The notes below the pieces were generated by a model. It was not told where the DNA came from and made no database searches. It was given only the letters and a program-made list of their open reading frames with translations. Both the position numbers and the translations under genes were made by a program. A DNA stretch of 64,000 nucleotides from Intrasporangium flavum (GTDB lineage: Bacteria; Actinomycetota; Actinomycetes; Actinomycetales; Dermatophilaceae): contig NZ_MLJO01000008.1 in the NCBI RefSeq assembly GCF_001956915.1, forward strand, positions 1 to 64,000, written 5' to 3'. Of this stretch, positions 9,724 through 21,952 are shown in pieces (positions within the stretch are counted from its first letter, which is position 1; each line of letters begins with the position of its first letter).

Positions 9724-10508
9724 TTGGACCGACCCTCCTCGATCTCGTGCTCCATGTGGCGCTCGACGTCGCGGAAGCCGTCGGCCTTCGCGACCTGGTC
9801 GCGGGCGACGAGGACGCGCGAGACCGACAGGTCGCTCGGCGTGCCGTCGGGCAGCAGCGCCGGGGTGTCGACGGCGTTGTGGCGGGCGTAGACGCCGGGG
9901 GCCGGCAGGCCGGCGACGTGCTCGTTGTCGCGGACGCGCTTGGCGGCCCACTCGGCCTGCGTCAGGCGCGGCGTCAGGCGCTCGCGGTGGGCGAGGACCA
10001 TCGCGCCGAGGGCGGCCGTGATGAGCAGCGCCGAGGTGACCTCGAAGATCCACACGTACTGGCCGAAGATCAGCTCGGCCAGGCTCGTGATGTTGCCCGG
10101 GTCGCGGTTGGTCTCCTCGAGCTTGTCCAGACCGGTCTGGACCGTGGCCTGGTCGAAGGTGGCCGACCCGATCGCGAAGAAGAGGACGCCGGCCAGGCCG
10201 ATGACGAGCAGGAACGAGGCCCACTTCTGGCCCTTGATCGTCTCGACGATCGAGTCGGAGGAGTCGACGCCGACGAGCATGAGGACGAAGAGGAAGAGCA
10301 TCATGACGGCGCCGGTGTAGACGAACACCTGCACGATGCCGAGGAAGTCGGCCTTCTGCATGATGTAGAAGATCCCGAGGATCGTCATGACGAGCGCCAT
10401 GCCGAGTGCGGCGTGCACGGCCTTCCTGGCGAAGAGCAGGCCCAGCGCCGCGATGACGGCGATCGGGGCCAGCAGCCAGAAGCCGACGGCTTCGGCGGAG
10501 GAGGTCAC
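9720..10508 (-). CDS. nuoJ: NADH-quinone oxidoreductase subunit J
   Basis: A 262-residue subunit: five transmembrane helices in the first 170 residues, including the conserved [20 protein letters not shown] (the pi-bulge helix of subunit J), then a roughly 90-residue hydrophilic C-terminal extension characteristic of actinobacteria. GTG 10508 overlaps the nuoI stop as GTGA, and its own stop overlaps nuoK in the same way. The soluble tail faces the cytoplasm by topology; its role is unknown. Confidence 0.94.
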   Translation of the reverse strand: MTSSAEAVGFWLLAPIAVIAALGLLFARKAVHAALGMALVMTILGIFYIMQKADFLGIVQVFVYTGAVMMLFLFVLMLVGVDSSDSIVETIKGQKWASFLLVIGLAGVLFFAIGSATFDQATVQTGLDKLEETNRDPGNITSLAELIFGQYVWIFEVTSALLITAALGAMVLAHRERLTPRLTQAEWAAKRVRDNEHVAGLPAPGVYARHNAVDTPALLPDGTPSDLSVSRVLVARDQVAKADGFRDVERHMEHEIEEGRSK

Positions 10509-11323
10509 GGGTTCGCCCCTTCCCTGGTGTTCGCCGCGGTCGGGTTGGCCGCGTGGACGAGGTCGTGCTGGCCGGGACCGGACGCGCCGACGTTGCCGGG
10601 CGCCTCGGCGTACTCCGGCAGGTCGAGGTCGTCGGTGTCCTCGGCGGCGTCACGCGCGTCGACGTACTCGCGCTGCGCGTCGGTGGCCGCGGTGACCTTG
10701 CCCTGGTAGTAGTCGCGCTCCTCCAGGCCGTCGGCCATCGGGAACGGCGGCGGGAGCATGCCGACCTGGAGCGGCGCGAGGAGCTGGTCCTTGGTGAAGA
10801 TGAGCTTGCCGCGGTCGTTGTCGGCCAGCTCGTAGAAGTTCGTCATCGTCAGCGCGCGCGTGGGGCACGCCTCGATGCACAGGCCGCAGAAGATGCAGCG
10901 CAGGTAGTTGATCTGGTAGACGCGGCCGTACCGCTCGCCCGGGCTGAACCGACCGGCACCACCGGGGGTGTCGTCGTTGTCCGCGCCCTCGACGAGGATG
11001 GCGTCGGCCGGGCAGGCCCACGCGCACAGCTCGCAGCCGACGCACTTCTCGAGACCGTCGGGGTGGCGGTTGAGCTGGTGGCGGCCGTGGAAGCGCGGCG
11101 CGGTGGGGCGCGGCTTCTCCGGGTACTCCTCGGTCGCGACCTTGCGGAACATCGTCGAGAACGACACCCCGAAGCCGGCGATGGGCGCGAAGAGCTCGGA
11201 GAGGAACCCCTTCTCGCGCTCGTCGCCCGAGCGGGCGCCCTCGTTCGATCCGGTCGGCCTGCCGACGGCACCGGAGCCCTGCGCGGGCCCGGTGACGTCC
11301 TTGCCGACGGTGTCGTCAGCCAT
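10505..11323 (-). CDS. nuoI: NADH-quinone oxidoreductase subunit I (8Fe ferredoxin type)
   Basis: A 272-residue peripheral-arm subunit with two 4Fe-4S motifs: C94-C97-C100-C104 and C143-C146-C149-C153 ([12 protein letters not shown] and [12 protein letters not shown]), carrying clusters N6a and N6b next to NuoB. It is longer than the enterobacterial protein at both ends; the acidic C-terminal extension is an actinobacterial feature. ATG 11323 has AAGGAGGAG in front and overlaps the nuoH stop by 8 nt, so translation is coupled. Confidence 0.95.
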   Translation of the reverse strand: MADDTVGKDVTGPAQGSGAVGRPTGSNEGARSGDEREKGFLSELFAPIAGFGVSFSTMFRKVATEEYPEKPRPTAPRFHGRHQLNRHPDGLEKCVGCELCAWACPADAILVEGADNDDTPGGAGRFSPGERYGRVYQINYLRCIFCGLCIEACPTRALTMTNFYELADNDRGKLIFTKDQLLAPLQVGMLPPPFPMADGLEERDYYQGKVTAATDAQREYVDARDAAEDTDDLDLPEYAEAPGNVGASGPGQHDLVHAANPTAANTREGANP

Positions 11324-12722
11324 GGGTCTCCTCCTTGGCGGGAGTCGAGGTGGTCGTGCTGCTCGCCGAGGACAGCACCGGCTCGGAGCCGATGCGGTTG
11401 CCCGGCTCGACGAGGCGCTGGCCCGGCAGCGGCGGGACGGGGTAGCCGCCGGCGAACGGGTCGATCTCCTCCGGCGGGCGCTCCTCCTCGGCGGCGAGGC
11501 GGGCGGCACGCTTGTCGTCCCAGATCCACGCCGCGGCGAGGGCGATGACGGCGACGACGCTGACGATGACGACCGTGGCCACCGACAGCTCGCGGCCGGC
11601 GATGGTCAGCTTGCTGTCACCGAGGAAGTTCAGCTGGGCGCCGCGGATGAAGGCGACGGCCACGACCCAGGCGAGCGTGATCGGGATGAGGAACTTCCAG
11701 CCGAAGCGCATGAACTGGTCGTACCGGACGCGGGGCAGCGAGCCGCGCAGCCAGACGAAGAAGAACATGAACAGCCACAGCTTGGCGGTGAACCACAGCA
11801 GGCCCCACCAGCCGCCGTTGAGGGCGCCGTCGCCGATCATCGCGATGAACGGCGGGGCCTGCCAGCCGCCGAGGAACAGCGTCGTGGCCAGCGCGGAGAC
11901 GGTGAACATGTTGATGTACTCGCCGAGGAAGAACATCGCGAAGCGCATCGAGGAGTACTCGGTGTGGAAGCCACCGGTGAGCTCGCCCTCGCCCTCGGCG
12001 AGGTCGAAGGGCAGGCGGTTGGTCTCGCCGACCATCGTGATGACGTAGACGGCGAAGGAGAAGAACGCCGGCAGGATGTACCAGAGCGAGCTCTGCGCCG
12101 ACACGATCGAGGAGGTCGACATCGAGCCGCTGTAGAGGAAGATCGCGACGAGCGAGAGGCCCATGGCGATCTCGTAGCTGATGACCTGGGCCGTCGAGCG
12201 CAGACCACCGAGCAGCGGGTAGGTCGATCCGGAGGACCAGCCGGCCAGGATGATGCCGTAGACGCCGACCGACGCGACCGCCAGCACGAGCAGGACGGCG
12301 ACGGGGACGTCGGTGACCTGCAGCGGCGTGTGGTGGCCGAACATCCAGACCATGCCGCCGAGCGGGATGATCGCGAACGACACGAAGGCCATCGTCGCCG
12401 CGATGAGCGGGGCGAGGGTGTAGATGACCTTCTCGGCGTTGGCCGGGGTGATGTCCTCCTTGAGCATCGCCTTCATGCCGTCGGCGAGGGTCTGGAGCAG
12501 GCCGAACGGACCGTTGCGGTTCGGGCCCGGGCGCTGCTGCATCCGGCCGATGACGCGACGCTCGAACCAGATGACGAGCAGCGTCGACAGGAGCAGGTAG
12601 ACGAAGATGCCGACGGCCTTGATGAGCGAGACCCACAGCGGGGTGTCGCTGAAGTCGGCGGTCGGGTTCTCGGTCATCGGGGCGACCGCGGCCACCCCTG
12701 CTGCCGCGAGGCTGAGGCTCAT
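11316..12722 (-). CDS. nuoH: NADH-quinone oxidoreductase subunit H
   Basis: A 468-residue membrane subunit at the quinone-entry site. Conserved [21 protein letters not shown] after helix 1 and [21 protein letters not shown] (split here as [13 protein letters not shown] then GEGELTGG) are intact, including the loop acidic residues that contact NuoB and NuoD. An actinobacterial proline- and serine-rich C-terminal tail of about 60 residues follows. Its ATG at 12722 overlaps the nuoG stop as ATGA. Confidence 0.95.
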   Translation of the reverse strand: MSLSLAAAGVAAVAPMTENPTADFSDTPLWVSLIKAVGIFVYLLLSTLLVIWFERRVIGRMQQRPGPNRNGPFGLLQTLADGMKAMLKEDITPANAEKVIYTLAPLIAATMAFVSFAIIPLGGMVWMFGHHTPLQVTDVPVAVLLVLAVASVGVYGIILAGWSSGSTYPLLGGLRSTAQVISYEIAMGLSLVAIFLYSGSMSTSSIVSAQSSLWYILPAFFSFAVYVITMVGETNRLPFDLAEGEGELTGGFHTEYSSMRFAMFFLGEYINMFTVSALATTLFLGGWQAPPFIAMIGDGALNGGWWGLLWFTAKLWLFMFFFVWLRGSLPRVRYDQFMRFGWKFLIPITLAWVVAVAFIRGAQLNFLGDSKLTIAGRELSVATVVIVSVVAVIALAAAWIWDDKRAARLAAEEERPPEEIDPFAGGYPVPPLPGQRLVEPGNRIGSEPVLSSASSTTTSTPAKEETHG

Positions 12723-15177
12723 GCGGCACCACCCTTCGTGACGGAGACGCGGCCACCGGCGTCGGTACCGAGGCCGGCGCGCACGGAACAGGACGTGTCG
12801 GCGGAGCGCGAGTTGGTCGGCACCCACACGACGCCGTCGACCATGCCGTCGACGACCGACGCGGGCAGCGTGACGCTGCCGGCCGGGCCGGTCACGGTGA
12901 CGGTCTCGCCGTCGGCGACGCCGAGACCGGCGGCCGAGGCAGCCGAGAGGCGCGCGAGCGGCTTGGGTGCCGTGCCGGCCAGGAACGGCTCGCCGTCCTG
13001 CATCCGGCCGGCGTCGAGGAGCGTGGCCCACGTGGACAGGACGAAGTCGCCACTGCCCGAGGCGGACCCGGCGGCCCGGTGACCGGCGGGCGCGGCCGCG
13101 CCGCGCACCCCGCTCCAGGGGCCGAGCGCCTCGAACTGCGTGTGCACCTCGCGCTGCGTGCGGGTCTCGAGGAAGAAGCCCATCTCGCTCGCGAGCATGT
13201 CGAGGGCGCGGTGGTCGCTGACGGCGTTGCTCGTCAGCGCCTCCTCGAACGGGCGGACGCGCCCCTCCCAGTTGACGTACGAGCCGGTCTTCTCGGCCTG
13301 CGGGGCGACCGGCAGGACGACGTCGGCGACGGCCGTGACGGCCGACTCGCGCAGCTCGAGCGAGACGACGAACGCCTTCTCGAGCGCGGCGGCCGCGTCG
13401 GCCTGGACGTCACCGGGCAGGTCGGCCGGGTCGAGGCCACCGACGACGAGGGCACCGACCTCGCCGGCCGCAGCGGCCGCGAGGATGCCCGCGGTGTCGC
13501 GCGGAGCGGCGTCGGGCAGCGTGTCGACGTCCCAGGCGCGGGCGACCTCGGCGCGGGCCGCGGCGTCGGCGACCGGGCGGCCACCGGGCAGCAGCGCACC
13601 GAGCGCACCGGCCTCGAGCGCACCGCGCTCCCCCGCCCGGCGCGGCACCCACGCGAGGCGGGCTCCGGTCGTGGCGGCGAGGTCGGCGGCGGCGCGCAGG
13701 GCGCCGCGCGAGGTGGCGAGGCGCTCACCGACGAGGACGATGCCGCCGGCCCCGAGGGCCTCGCGGGCCTGCGCGCCGAGCTCGGTGGTCCCGAGGTCGG
13801 CCAGGGCCAGGGCCTCGTCGCCGGGCACGGTCGGCAGCAGCGTGCCGCCCATCTTCGTCAGGCCGCGCGTGGCGTGCGACGCGACGGCGAAGACGCGGGT
13901 CTTGTTGCGGCGGAAGGCCTTGCGCAGGCGCAGGAAGACGATCGGCGACTCGTCCTCGGGCTCGAACCCGACGAGCAGCACGGCCGGCGCCGTCTCGAGG
14001 TCGGCGTAGGTGACCGCGCCGCCCTCGGGGCCGGTGGCCGCCACGTGCTCGGACAGGAACGCGACCTCCTCGTCGGAGTGCGGCCGCGCGCGGAAGTCGA
14101 CGTCGTTGGTGCCGAGCACCAGACGCGCGAACTTGCCGTAGGCGTAGGCGTCCTCGGCCGACACACGACCACCGGTGAGCACACCGGCGCGCTTGCCGGC
14201 GAGGCCGGCAGCGGCGGCCGCGAGGGCCTCGGGCCAGCCGACGACCGTCAGCTCGCCCTGCTCGTTGCGGACCATCGGCAGCTCGATGCGGTCGGGCAGC
14301 GTCGCGTACGTGAAGGCCCAGCGGCCCTTGTCGCAGTTCCACTCCTCGTTGACCGCCGGGTCGTCGAGGGCCATCCGGCGCAGCACGACGCCGCGGCGGT
14401 GGTCGGTGCGGGTGGCGCAGCCGGCGGCGCAGTGCTCGCAGACCGACGGCGTCGACACGAGGTCGAACGGGCGGCTGCGGAAGCGGTAGGCAGCACCGGT
14501 CAGCGCGCCGACCGGGCAGATCTGCACGGTGTTGCCGGAGAAGTAGCTCTCGAAGGGCTGCTCCTCGTAGATGCCGATCTGCTGGAGCGCGCCGCGCTCG
14601 ACGAGGGCGATGAACGGGTCACCGGCGACCTGGTCGGAGAAGCGGGTGCACCGCGCGCAGAGCACGCAGCGCTCGCGGTCGAGCAGGACCTGCGAGGAGA
14701 TGTTGACCGGCTTGGGGTAGGTGCGCTTGACGTCCTCGAAGCGCGACACCGGGCGGCCGGCGCTCATCGCCTGGTTCTGCAGGGGGCACTCGCCGCCCTT
14801 GTCGCAGACCGGGCAGTCGAGCGGGTGGTTGATGAGCAGCAGCTCCATGACGCCCTGCTGCGCCTTGTCGGCGACGGGCGAGGTGTTCTGCGTGTTGACG
14901 ACCATGCCCTCGGACACCGTCATCGTGCACGAGGCCTGCGGCTTCGGCATCGGGCGGACGTTGCCCTCGCGGTCTGGCATCGCGACGTCGACGAGGCACT
15001 GGCGGCAGGCGCCGACGGGCTCGAGCAGCGGGTGGTCGCAGAAGCGCGGGATCTCGATCCCCACCTCCTCGGCGGCGCGGATGACGAGGGTGCCCTTGGG
15101 CACGCTCACCGGGACGCCGTCGATGCTGAGGCTGACGAGGTCGGGCGCTGCGGGCGCCTTGCTCTCGGTGGTGGCGG

Positions 15178-15181
<4 letters not shown>
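12719..15181 (-). CDS. nuoG: NADH-quinone oxidoreductase subunit G
   Basis: An 820-residue iron-sulfur subunit of the NADH arm. The N-terminal 2Fe-2S ferredoxin domain ([17 protein letters not shown]), the His-Cys3 cluster region and [13 protein letters not shown], the two-cluster segment with [13 protein letters not shown], and the 4Fe-4S motif [13 protein letters not shown] of the molybdopterin-like domain are all present; no molybdopterin chemistry is expected. ATG 15181 overlaps nuoF as ATGA. The C-terminal molybdopterin-like half is rich in Ala and divergent, as usual for this subunit. Confidence 0.95.
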
Positions 15182-16520
<1,339 letters not shown>

Positions 16521-16524
<4 letters not shown>

Positions 16525-17264
16525 TTCGATCCGTCCTTCCCGTCGGCGTTCGCGCCGTTGCTGCCGGGGGCGACCCAGCCGCGCTCGTTGGCGATCTTCA
16601 GGCCGAGCAGCGAGGCCGGCCCGGCCCCGACGCCCTCGTCGCCGCGTCCGTCGTGGAAGCCGGCGAGCACGCGCGAGACCTCCTTGAAGCTGCAGACCTT
16701 CGCGGCCCCACGCGTCGGGGCGACGTCCTTGCCCGCGCGGAGGTCCTCGACGAGCTCGATCGAGCTCTCGGGCGTCTGGTTGTCGAAGAACTCCCAGTTG
16801 GCCATGACGACCGGCGCGTAGTCGCACGCGGCGTTGCACTCGACGCGCTCGAGGGTGATCTTGCCGTCCTCGGTGGTCTCGTCGTGCCCGACGCCGAGGT
16901 GGTCGGACAGGCGCTCGAAGATGAGGTCGCCGCCCATGACCGCGCAGAGCGTGTTGGTGCAGACGCCGACCGTGTACTCGCCGTTGGGGTGGCGCTTGTA
17001 CTGGGTGTAGAACGTCGCGACGCCGCTCACCTCGGCCTCGGTGAGGTCGAGGACCTCGGCGCAGAAGGTGACGCCGCGGCCCGTGACGTAGCCGTCGACC
17101 GACTGCACGAGGTGCAGCAGCGGCAGCAGCGCCGAGCGCTTCTGCGGGTAGCGCGAGATGACCTCAGCGGCGTCGGCGTGCAGCTTCTCGAGGACGTCGG
17201 CGGCATACGGCGCCTTGGACTCCGGGCTGACGTGCAGGTGGCCTGAAGCGTCGTGACCGCTCAA
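16521..17264 (-). CDS. nuoE: NADH-quinone oxidoreductase subunit E (2Fe-2S)
   Basis: A 247-residue thioredoxin-fold 2Fe-2S subunit (cluster N1a): cysteine pairs lie in [13 protein letters not shown] and [13 protein letters not shown]. The start is unusual: no ATG or GTG fits, and TTG 17264 overlaps the nuoD stop as TTGA, giving [16 protein letters not shown] before the conserved helical region. I therefore call TTG. The C terminus extends about 60 residues beyond the core, as in other actinobacteria. Confidence 0.93.
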
Positions 17265-18649
17265 CGGTCCACACCTCCCATGACGGGGTCGATCGAGGCC
17301 ACGGCGACGATGACGTCGGCGATCTGGCTGCCCTCGCACATGGCGGCCACGGCCTGCAGGTTGTTGAAGCTCGGGTCGCGGAAGTGCGCGCGGTAGGGAC
17401 GCGTGCCGCCCTCGGAGACGAGGTGGCAGCCGAGCTCGCCCTTGGGCGACTCGATGGCCTGGTAGGCCTGTCCCGGCGGCACCCGGAAGCCCTCGGTGAC
17501 GAGCTTGAAGTGGTGGATCAGGGACTCCATCGAGGTGCCCATGATCTCGCGGATGTGGTCGAGGCTGTTGCCGAGGCCATCGCTGCCGAGCGCGAGCTGC
17601 GCCGGCCAGGCGATCTTCTTGTCCTCGACCATGACCGGACCCTCGTCGGCCTGGAGCCGGTCGATGCACTGCTCGACGATCTTGAGCGACTCGTACATCT
17701 CGTCGATGCGGATGCGGAGGCGGCCGTAGGCGTCCTGGCTCGTGCGGGTGACGACGTCGAAGTCGTACGTCTCGTAGCCGCAGTACGGGTCGAGCTTGCG
17801 CAGGTCGTGCGGCAGGCCGGTCGAGCGGAGCACCGGTCCGGTGATGCCGAGGGCCATGCAGCCGGCGAGGTCGAGAACGCCGACGTCGACGGTGCGGCCC
17901 TTGAGGATCGGGTTCTCGTTCATCAGGGCCTCGAGCTCTCCGAGGCCGCGGCGCACCTGCGGGACCATCTCGCGCAGCGCGTCGATGGCGCCGGGCGGGA
18001 GGTCCTGGGCGACGCCGCCGGGGCGGATGTACGCGTTGTTCATCCGCAGGCCGGTGACCATCTCGAAGATGCGCAGGACGCGCTCGCGCTCGCGGAACGC
18101 GACGGTCATGACCGTCGTGGCGCCCATCTCCATGCCGCCGGTGCCGAGGCACACGGTGTGGGAGTTGATCCGCGACAGCTCCATCATGAGGACGCGGATC
18201 ACGTTGGCGCGCTCGGGGATCTGGTCGGTGATGCCGAGCAGCTTCTCCATCGCGAGGCAGTACGCGGTCTCCTGGAACATGGACGTCAGGTAGTCCATGC
18301 GCGTGCAGAACGTGACGCCCTGCACCCAGGTGCGGTACTCCATGTTCTTCTCGATGCCGGTGTGCAGGTAGCCGATGCCCGCGCGGGCCTCGGTGACCGT
18401 CTCGCCGTCGATCTCGAGGATGAGGCGGAGCACGCCGTGCGTCGACGGGTGCTGCGGCCCCATGTTGACGACGATGCGCTCCTCGCCGAGCGAGGTGGCC
18501 TCGTCGACGAGGTCGTTCCAGTCACCGCCAGCGGCGTTGAAGACGTGCGCGCCCTCGGCGGCCTGCTCGTCGGCGACCGACGTCGCGTAGACGTCGTTGG
18601 TGCCCTCGTCGGGCACGTCGGTCTGGGTGAACTCGGTGTGCGTGCTCAT
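17261..18649 (-). CDS. nuoD: NADH-quinone oxidoreductase subunit D (49 kDa)
   Basis: A 462-residue subunit lining the quinone cavity. The quinone-head motif [13 protein letters not shown] and the [NiFe]-hydrogenase-like C terminus ([10 protein letters not shown]) are present; the protein is separate from NuoC, unlike the CD fusion of E. coli. ATG 18649 shares one base with the nuoC stop (TGATG), and the stop overlaps the nuoE TTG. About 55 residues precede the conserved core, which is typical for the phylum. Confidence 0.96.
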   Translation of the reverse strand: MSTHTEFTQTDVPDEGTNDVYATSVADEQAAEGAHVFNAAGGDWNDLVDEATSLGEERIVVNMGPQHPSTHGVLRLILEIDGETVTEARAGIGYLHTGIEKNMEYRTWVQGVTFCTRMDYLTSMFQETAYCLAMEKLLGITDQIPERANVIRVLMMELSRINSHTVCLGTGGMEMGATTVMTVAFRERERVLRIFEMVTGLRMNNAYIRPGGVAQDLPPGAIDALREMVPQVRRGLGELEALMNENPILKGRTVDVGVLDLAGCMALGITGPVLRSTGLPHDLRKLDPYCGYETYDFDVVTRTSQDAYGRLRIRIDEMYESLKIVEQCIDRLQADEGPVMVEDKKIAWPAQLALGSDGLGNSLDHIREIMGTSMESLIHHFKLVTEGFRVPPGQAYQAIESPKGELGCHLVSEGGTRPYRAHFRDPSFNNLQAVAAMCEGSQIADVIVAVASIDPVMGGVDR

Positions 18650-19419
18650 CAGTTGTACGACCTCCGCTGGTCCGGCGGCGGGACGGTGGCGCCCTTGTAC
18701 TCGACGGGGATGCCGCCGAGGGGGTAGTCCTTGCGCTGGGGGTGGCCCGGCCAGTCGTCGGGCATGAGGATGCGGGTCAGGGCCGGGTGGCCGTCGAACT
18801 CGATCCCGAACATGTCCCACGTCTCACGCTCGTGCCAGTCGTTGGCCGGGTAGACCGAGACGATGGACGGGATGTGCCGGTCGTCGTCGGGGCACGAGAC
18901 CTCGACGCGGATCCGCCTGCCGCCGTGGGTGATCGACAGGAAGTGGTAGACCGCGTGCAGCTCCTCGCCGGTGCGGTTGGGGTAGTGCACGCCGGAGACG
19001 CCGGTGACGATCTCGAAGCGCAGCGACGCGTCGTCGCGCAGCACGCGGGCGACGGCGAGCAGGTGCTCGCGGCGCACGTGGATCGTCATCTCGCCGCGGT
19101 CGACCACGACGCTCGCGACGGCCTCGCCGTAGGAGGCGGTGCCGCCGACGAGGCCGCGCTCGAGGTTGTCGGCGATCTCGTCGAAGTAGCCGCCGTAGGG
19201 GCGCTCGGAGGCGCCGGCGACGAGGATCGGGCGGCGCAGGCCGCCGTAGCCGGTGGTGTCGGCGCCCTGCGTCGGGCCGAACATGCCCTGGCGCATGCCG
19301 ACGACCTGCGGGCCGCTGCCGGTGCCCTCCTGGGCCAGCTCGACCTCGCCCGGCGTGATGCCGGAGGTCTGGTCCTTGGTGGTGTCGGCGTTGACGCCGT
19401 CCTTGTTCTCCTCGCTCAT
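18649..19419 (-). CDS. nuoC: NADH-quinone oxidoreductase subunit C (30 kDa)
   Basis: A 256-residue peripheral-arm subunit. The core begins after about 75 variable residues, and the conserved signature [20 protein letters not shown] followed by [19 protein letters not shown] is near the C terminus. ATG 19419 overlaps the nuoB stop as ATGA. The long polar N-terminal segment is usual for actinobacterial NuoC. Confidence 0.95.
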   Translation of the reverse strand: MSEENKDGVNADTTKDQTSGITPGEVELAQEGTGSGPQVVGMRQGMFGPTQGADTTGYGGLRRPILVAGASERPYGGYFDEIADNLERGLVGGTASYGEAVASVVVDRGEMTIHVRREHLLAVARVLRDDASLRFEIVTGVSGVHYPNRTGEELHAVYHFLSITHGGRRIRVEVSCPDDDRHIPSIVSVYPANDWHERETWDMFGIEFDGHPALTRILMPDDWPGHPQRKDYPLGGIPVEYKGATVPPPDQRRSYN

Positions 19420-19970
19420 GCGAGCAGCCCCTTCATCTGGTGCGTCGGGGTGGCGGACAGGGCGGCCTGCTCGGCGGCGCGGGCCGCCTCCTCGCGGTTG
19501 ACGCCCAGCGGCGAGGTCTCGATCTGGTGGTGCAGCTCGATGATCGCGTTGAGGAGCATCTGCGGCCGCGGCGGGCAGCCGGGCAGGTAGATGTCGACGG
19601 GGATGACGTGGTCGACGCCCTGGACGATCGCGTAGTTGTTGAACATGCCGCCCGAGCTGGCGCAGACACCCATCGAGATGACCCACTTGGGGTTGGGCAT
19701 CTGGTCGTAGACCTGGCGCACGACCGGGGCCATCTTCTGGCTGACGCGGCCGGCCACGATCATGAGGTCGGCCTGGCGCGGCGTCGCCGAGAAGCGCTCC
19801 ATGCCGAACCGGGCGATGTCGTAGTCGGGCGTGCCGACGGCCATCATCTCGATGGCGCAGCAGGCCAGGCCGAACGTCGCGGGCCAGATCGAGGCCTTGC
19901 GCATGTAGCCGGCGAGGCCCTCGACGGTGGAGAGCAGGAACCCTGCGGGCAGCTTCTCTTCCAGACCCAT
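19416..19970 (-). CDS. nuoB: NADH-quinone oxidoreductase subunit B (N2 cluster)
   Basis: A 184-residue subunit that holds the terminal 4Fe-4S cluster N2 next to the quinone. The four ligands are visible: the tandem C37-C38 ([11 protein letters not shown]), C103 ([11 protein letters not shown]) and C132 (LPGCPPRPQ). It begins at ATG 19970, 53 nt after nuoA stops, the widest gap inside the operon besides nuoK-nuoL; AAGGAG-like sequence lies upstream. The gene is intact. Confidence 0.96.
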   Translation of the reverse strand: MGLEEKLPAGFLLSTVEGLAGYMRKASIWPATFGLACCAIEMMAVGTPDYDIARFGMERFSATPRQADLMIVAGRVSQKMAPVVRQVYDQMPNPKWVISMGVCASSGGMFNNYAIVQGVDHVIPVDIYLPGCPPRPQMLLNAIIELHHQIETSPLGVNREEAARAAEQAALSATPTHQMKGLLA

Positions 19971-20023
19971 TGCTTACTCCTTACCTTGCTGCTGCTGTCG
20001 TCCAGGGTGACCCGACCGTGCGG

Positions 20024-20383
20024 TCAGTCCCACTCGAGGCCGCCGCGGCGCCACACGTACGCGTACGCGACGAACACCGTGAGGATGAACAGGACCATCT
20101 CGACCAGCGCGAAGAGGCCGAGCTTGTTGAAGGCCACCGCGAACGGGTAGAGGAAGATCGACTCGATGTCGAAGATGATGAAGAGCATCGCCGTCAGGTA
20201 GTACTTGATCGGCACGCGCCCGCCGCCGGCCGCATGGGGCGTCGGCTGGATGCCGCACTCGTAGGCCTCGAGCTTGGCGCGGTTGTAGCGCTTCGGGCCC
20301 ACGACGAGCGACGTGAACACCGACAGGGCCGCGAACGCGAAGCCGAGACCCAGCATGAACAGGATCGGGACGTACGAGTTCAT
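20024..20383 (-). CDS. nuoA: NADH-quinone oxidoreductase subunit A
   Basis: A 119-residue, three-helix membrane subunit and first gene of the nuo operon. The quinone-cavity loop YECGIQPTP and the acidic helix FIIFDIESIFLYPFAV are conserved. It starts at ATG 20383. The 163-nt region upstream contains a candidate -10 box and a Rex-like operator (20508-20525), consistent with control of the entire operon from here. Confidence 0.96.
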   Translation of the reverse strand: MNSYVPILFMLGLGFAFAALSVFTSLVVGPKRYNRAKLEAYECGIQPTPHAAGGGRVPIKYYLTAMLFIIFDIESIFLYPFAVAFNKLGLFALVEMVLFILTVFVAYAYVWRRGGLEWD

Positions 20384-20485
20384 CCGAGGTCACTTGCCTT
20401 TCGGTCGTGCGTGTCGACGGGGCGGTGGTCGTGGTGACCGGGGTGTCCGTCGAGGAGGGCGTCACGGCAGATGCGCGGCGCACCC

Positions 20486-20525
20486 ATCCTAGGGGCGTCG
20501 GGAACGATTGTGCTCGGCGTCACAA
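20486..20525 (-). promoter_or_regulatory. Putative nuo operon promoter with Rex-like operator
   Basis: On the minus strand TTGTGACGCCGAGCACAA (20525-20508) matches 11 of the 14 fixed positions of the Rex consensus TTGTGAANNNNTTCACAA, with both outer pentamers (TTGTG, CACAA) perfect and the spacing exact. A TAGGAT -10 box lies at 20491-20486, 17 nt downstream of the operator's edge, so Rex binding would cover the -35 region. The inferred transcription start near 20479 leaves a leader of about 95 nt before nuoA. Confidence 0.55.
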
Positions 20526-20546
20526 GGCGCCCGGCAGCGGGGTGCC

Positions 20547-21869
20547 TCATGCGTCCGGCGCCAGTCGTGAGAGGGCGGTGATGATGCGGTCGCTCGGGGC
20601 CTTGGCCCTCGGGTCGGCGAGGTTGGCCATGATCTTGAGCAGGAACGGCATGAGCTTGGTGCGCGGCAGGCCGTACCTGGTCGCGAGCCGCATCACCTCG
20701 GGGTTGCCGATGGCGTGGGCGAACCAGCGACCGAGGGTGAAGTACCCACCGAGCTCGTCCTTCATGACCTTGGGGTAGCTGGCGAGGACGCGCTCGCGGC
20801 CGGCGTCGTCGGGGCGCGCGTGCGCCTGGGCGATGAGCTCGGCCCCGATGCGGGCGGCCTCGAGGGCGTAGTCGATGCCCTCGCCGTTGAACGGGTTGAC
20901 CATGCCGCCGGCGTCGCCGACGAGCACGAGGCCGTCGGCGTAGAGCGGGCTGCGGTTGAAGCCCATCGGCAGCGCGGCGCCGCGGATCGGGCCGGCGGAC
21001 TCGTCGTGCTCGAGCTGCCACTCGGGCGAGATGTCCTGCACCCACTTGCGCATGACGTCCTTGAAGTCCGTCTGCTGGAAGGCGGCCGTCGTGTCGAGGG
21101 TGCCGAGGCCGACGTTGGTGCGGCCGTCCTCGAGCGGGAAGAGCCAGCCGTAGCCGGGCATGAGGATGCGGTTGCCGGCGTCGTCGCGGGTCCACAGCTC
21201 GAGGTGGCTCTCGAGGTAGTCGTCGCGCTTGGGCGTCGTGTAGTACGCGCGGACGGCGACACCCATGACGCGGTCCTCGCGCTTGTGCCGGCCCACGGCG
21301 GTGGCGAGGCGGCTCGAGACGCCGTCGCTGGCGACGACGACGGGCGCGCGGTAGGTGACGGTCTCGCCGGTGGCCCGGCCGCGGTCGTCGACCTTCTTGG
21401 CCGTGACGCCGACGACGCGTCCGGCCGCGTCGTGCACCGGGGCGGTGACGCTCGTGCGCTCCTCGAGCTTCGCGCCGCGCGACTGCGCGTGGCGGGCGAG
21501 CGACTCATCGAGCTGGGCTCGGGTGCGGACCATGCCGTACGAGGGGAACGCGTCGTTCTCGGGCCAGTCGAGCTGGAGGGTGTGGCCGCCGCCCTTGATG
21601 CGCAGGCCCTTGGTGCGCTGCCACCCCGTCGTGTCGATGCCGAGGGAGATGAGCTCCTTGGTGGCGCGCGGCGTCAGGCCGTCGCCGCAGATCTTGTCGC
21701 GGGGGAAGGCCGACTTCTCGAGGAGGAGGACGTCGAGGCCGTGGTCGGCGAGGTAGGCGGCAGTGGCCGATCCGCCCGGCCCGGCGCCGACGACGATGAC
21801 GTCGGCGCTGGCGTCCGAAAGGGCGCCGGCATGTGCTGCAGGGCTCGTCGCCGAGCCGGTGCTGCTCAT
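20547..21869 (-). CDS. menJ: Menaquinone (geranylgeranyl reductase-family) prenyl reductase
   Basis: A 440-residue FAD-dependent reductase of the geranylgeranyl reductase family. The Rossmann motif VVGAGPGGSAT is at residues 27-37, then LLEKSAFPRDKICGDGLTPR and the second FAD motif LVGDAGGMVNPFNGEGIDYA. MenJ of mycobacteria saturates one isoprene of menaquinone; the location between nuo and menG supports the same role here and fits partly saturated MK(H) quinones. ATG 21869 is taken as start; GTG 21878 is possible. It has its own promoter with a near-perfect Rex operator, so it is not simply read from menG. Confidence 0.87.
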   Translation of the reverse strand: MSSTGSATSPAAHAGALSDASADVIVVGAGPGGSATAAYLADHGLDVLLLEKSAFPRDKICGDGLTPRATKELISLGIDTTGWQRTKGLRIKGGGHTLQLDWPENDAFPSYGMVRTRAQLDESLARHAQSRGAKLEERTSVTAPVHDAAGRVVGVTAKKVDDRGRATGETVTYRAPVVVASDGVSSRLATAVGRHKREDRVMGVAVRAYYTTPKRDDYLESHLELWTRDDAGNRILMPGYGWLFPLEDGRTNVGLGTLDTTAAFQQTDFKDVMRKWVQDISPEWQLEHDESAGPIRGAALPMGFNRSPLYADGLVLVGDAGGMVNPFNGEGIDYALEAARIGAELIAQAHARPDDAGRERVLASYPKVMKDELGGYFTLGRWFAHAIGNPEVMRLATRYGLPRTKLMPFLLKIMANLADPRAKAPSDRIITALSRLAPDA

Positions 21870-21894
21870 CTCTACCACGGTGTTTCCGACCTGC

Positions 21895-21952
21895 TTGTGA
21901 AGATCTTCACGAACTCCTGCGGAGTCTATGCCCGCGATTTCCGCCTTGTCAG
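21895..21952 (-). promoter_or_regulatory. menJ promoter with near-consensus Rex operator
   Basis: Reading the minus strand, CTGACA (21952-21947), an 18-nt spacer and TAGACT (21928-21923) make a good sigma-70-type promoter. Directly downstream lies TCGTGAAGATCTTCACAA (21912-21895), matching 13 of 14 fixed positions of the Rex consensus; its inner 14 bases are a perfect palindrome. The operator would sit at about +4 to +21, blocking transcription when Rex is bound, and ends 25 nt before the menJ ATG. A second palindrome, AGGCATGCCT (21955-21964), lies just upstream of the -35 box. Confidence 0.65.

Noticed and set aside
3939-9891. Very long open frames on the plus strand opposite nuoL, nuoM and nuoN (up to 759 codons)
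   Set aside because: They are rich in Arg, Glu, Asp, Gly and His without any domain and are a codon-composition shadow of GC-rich genes on the other strand.
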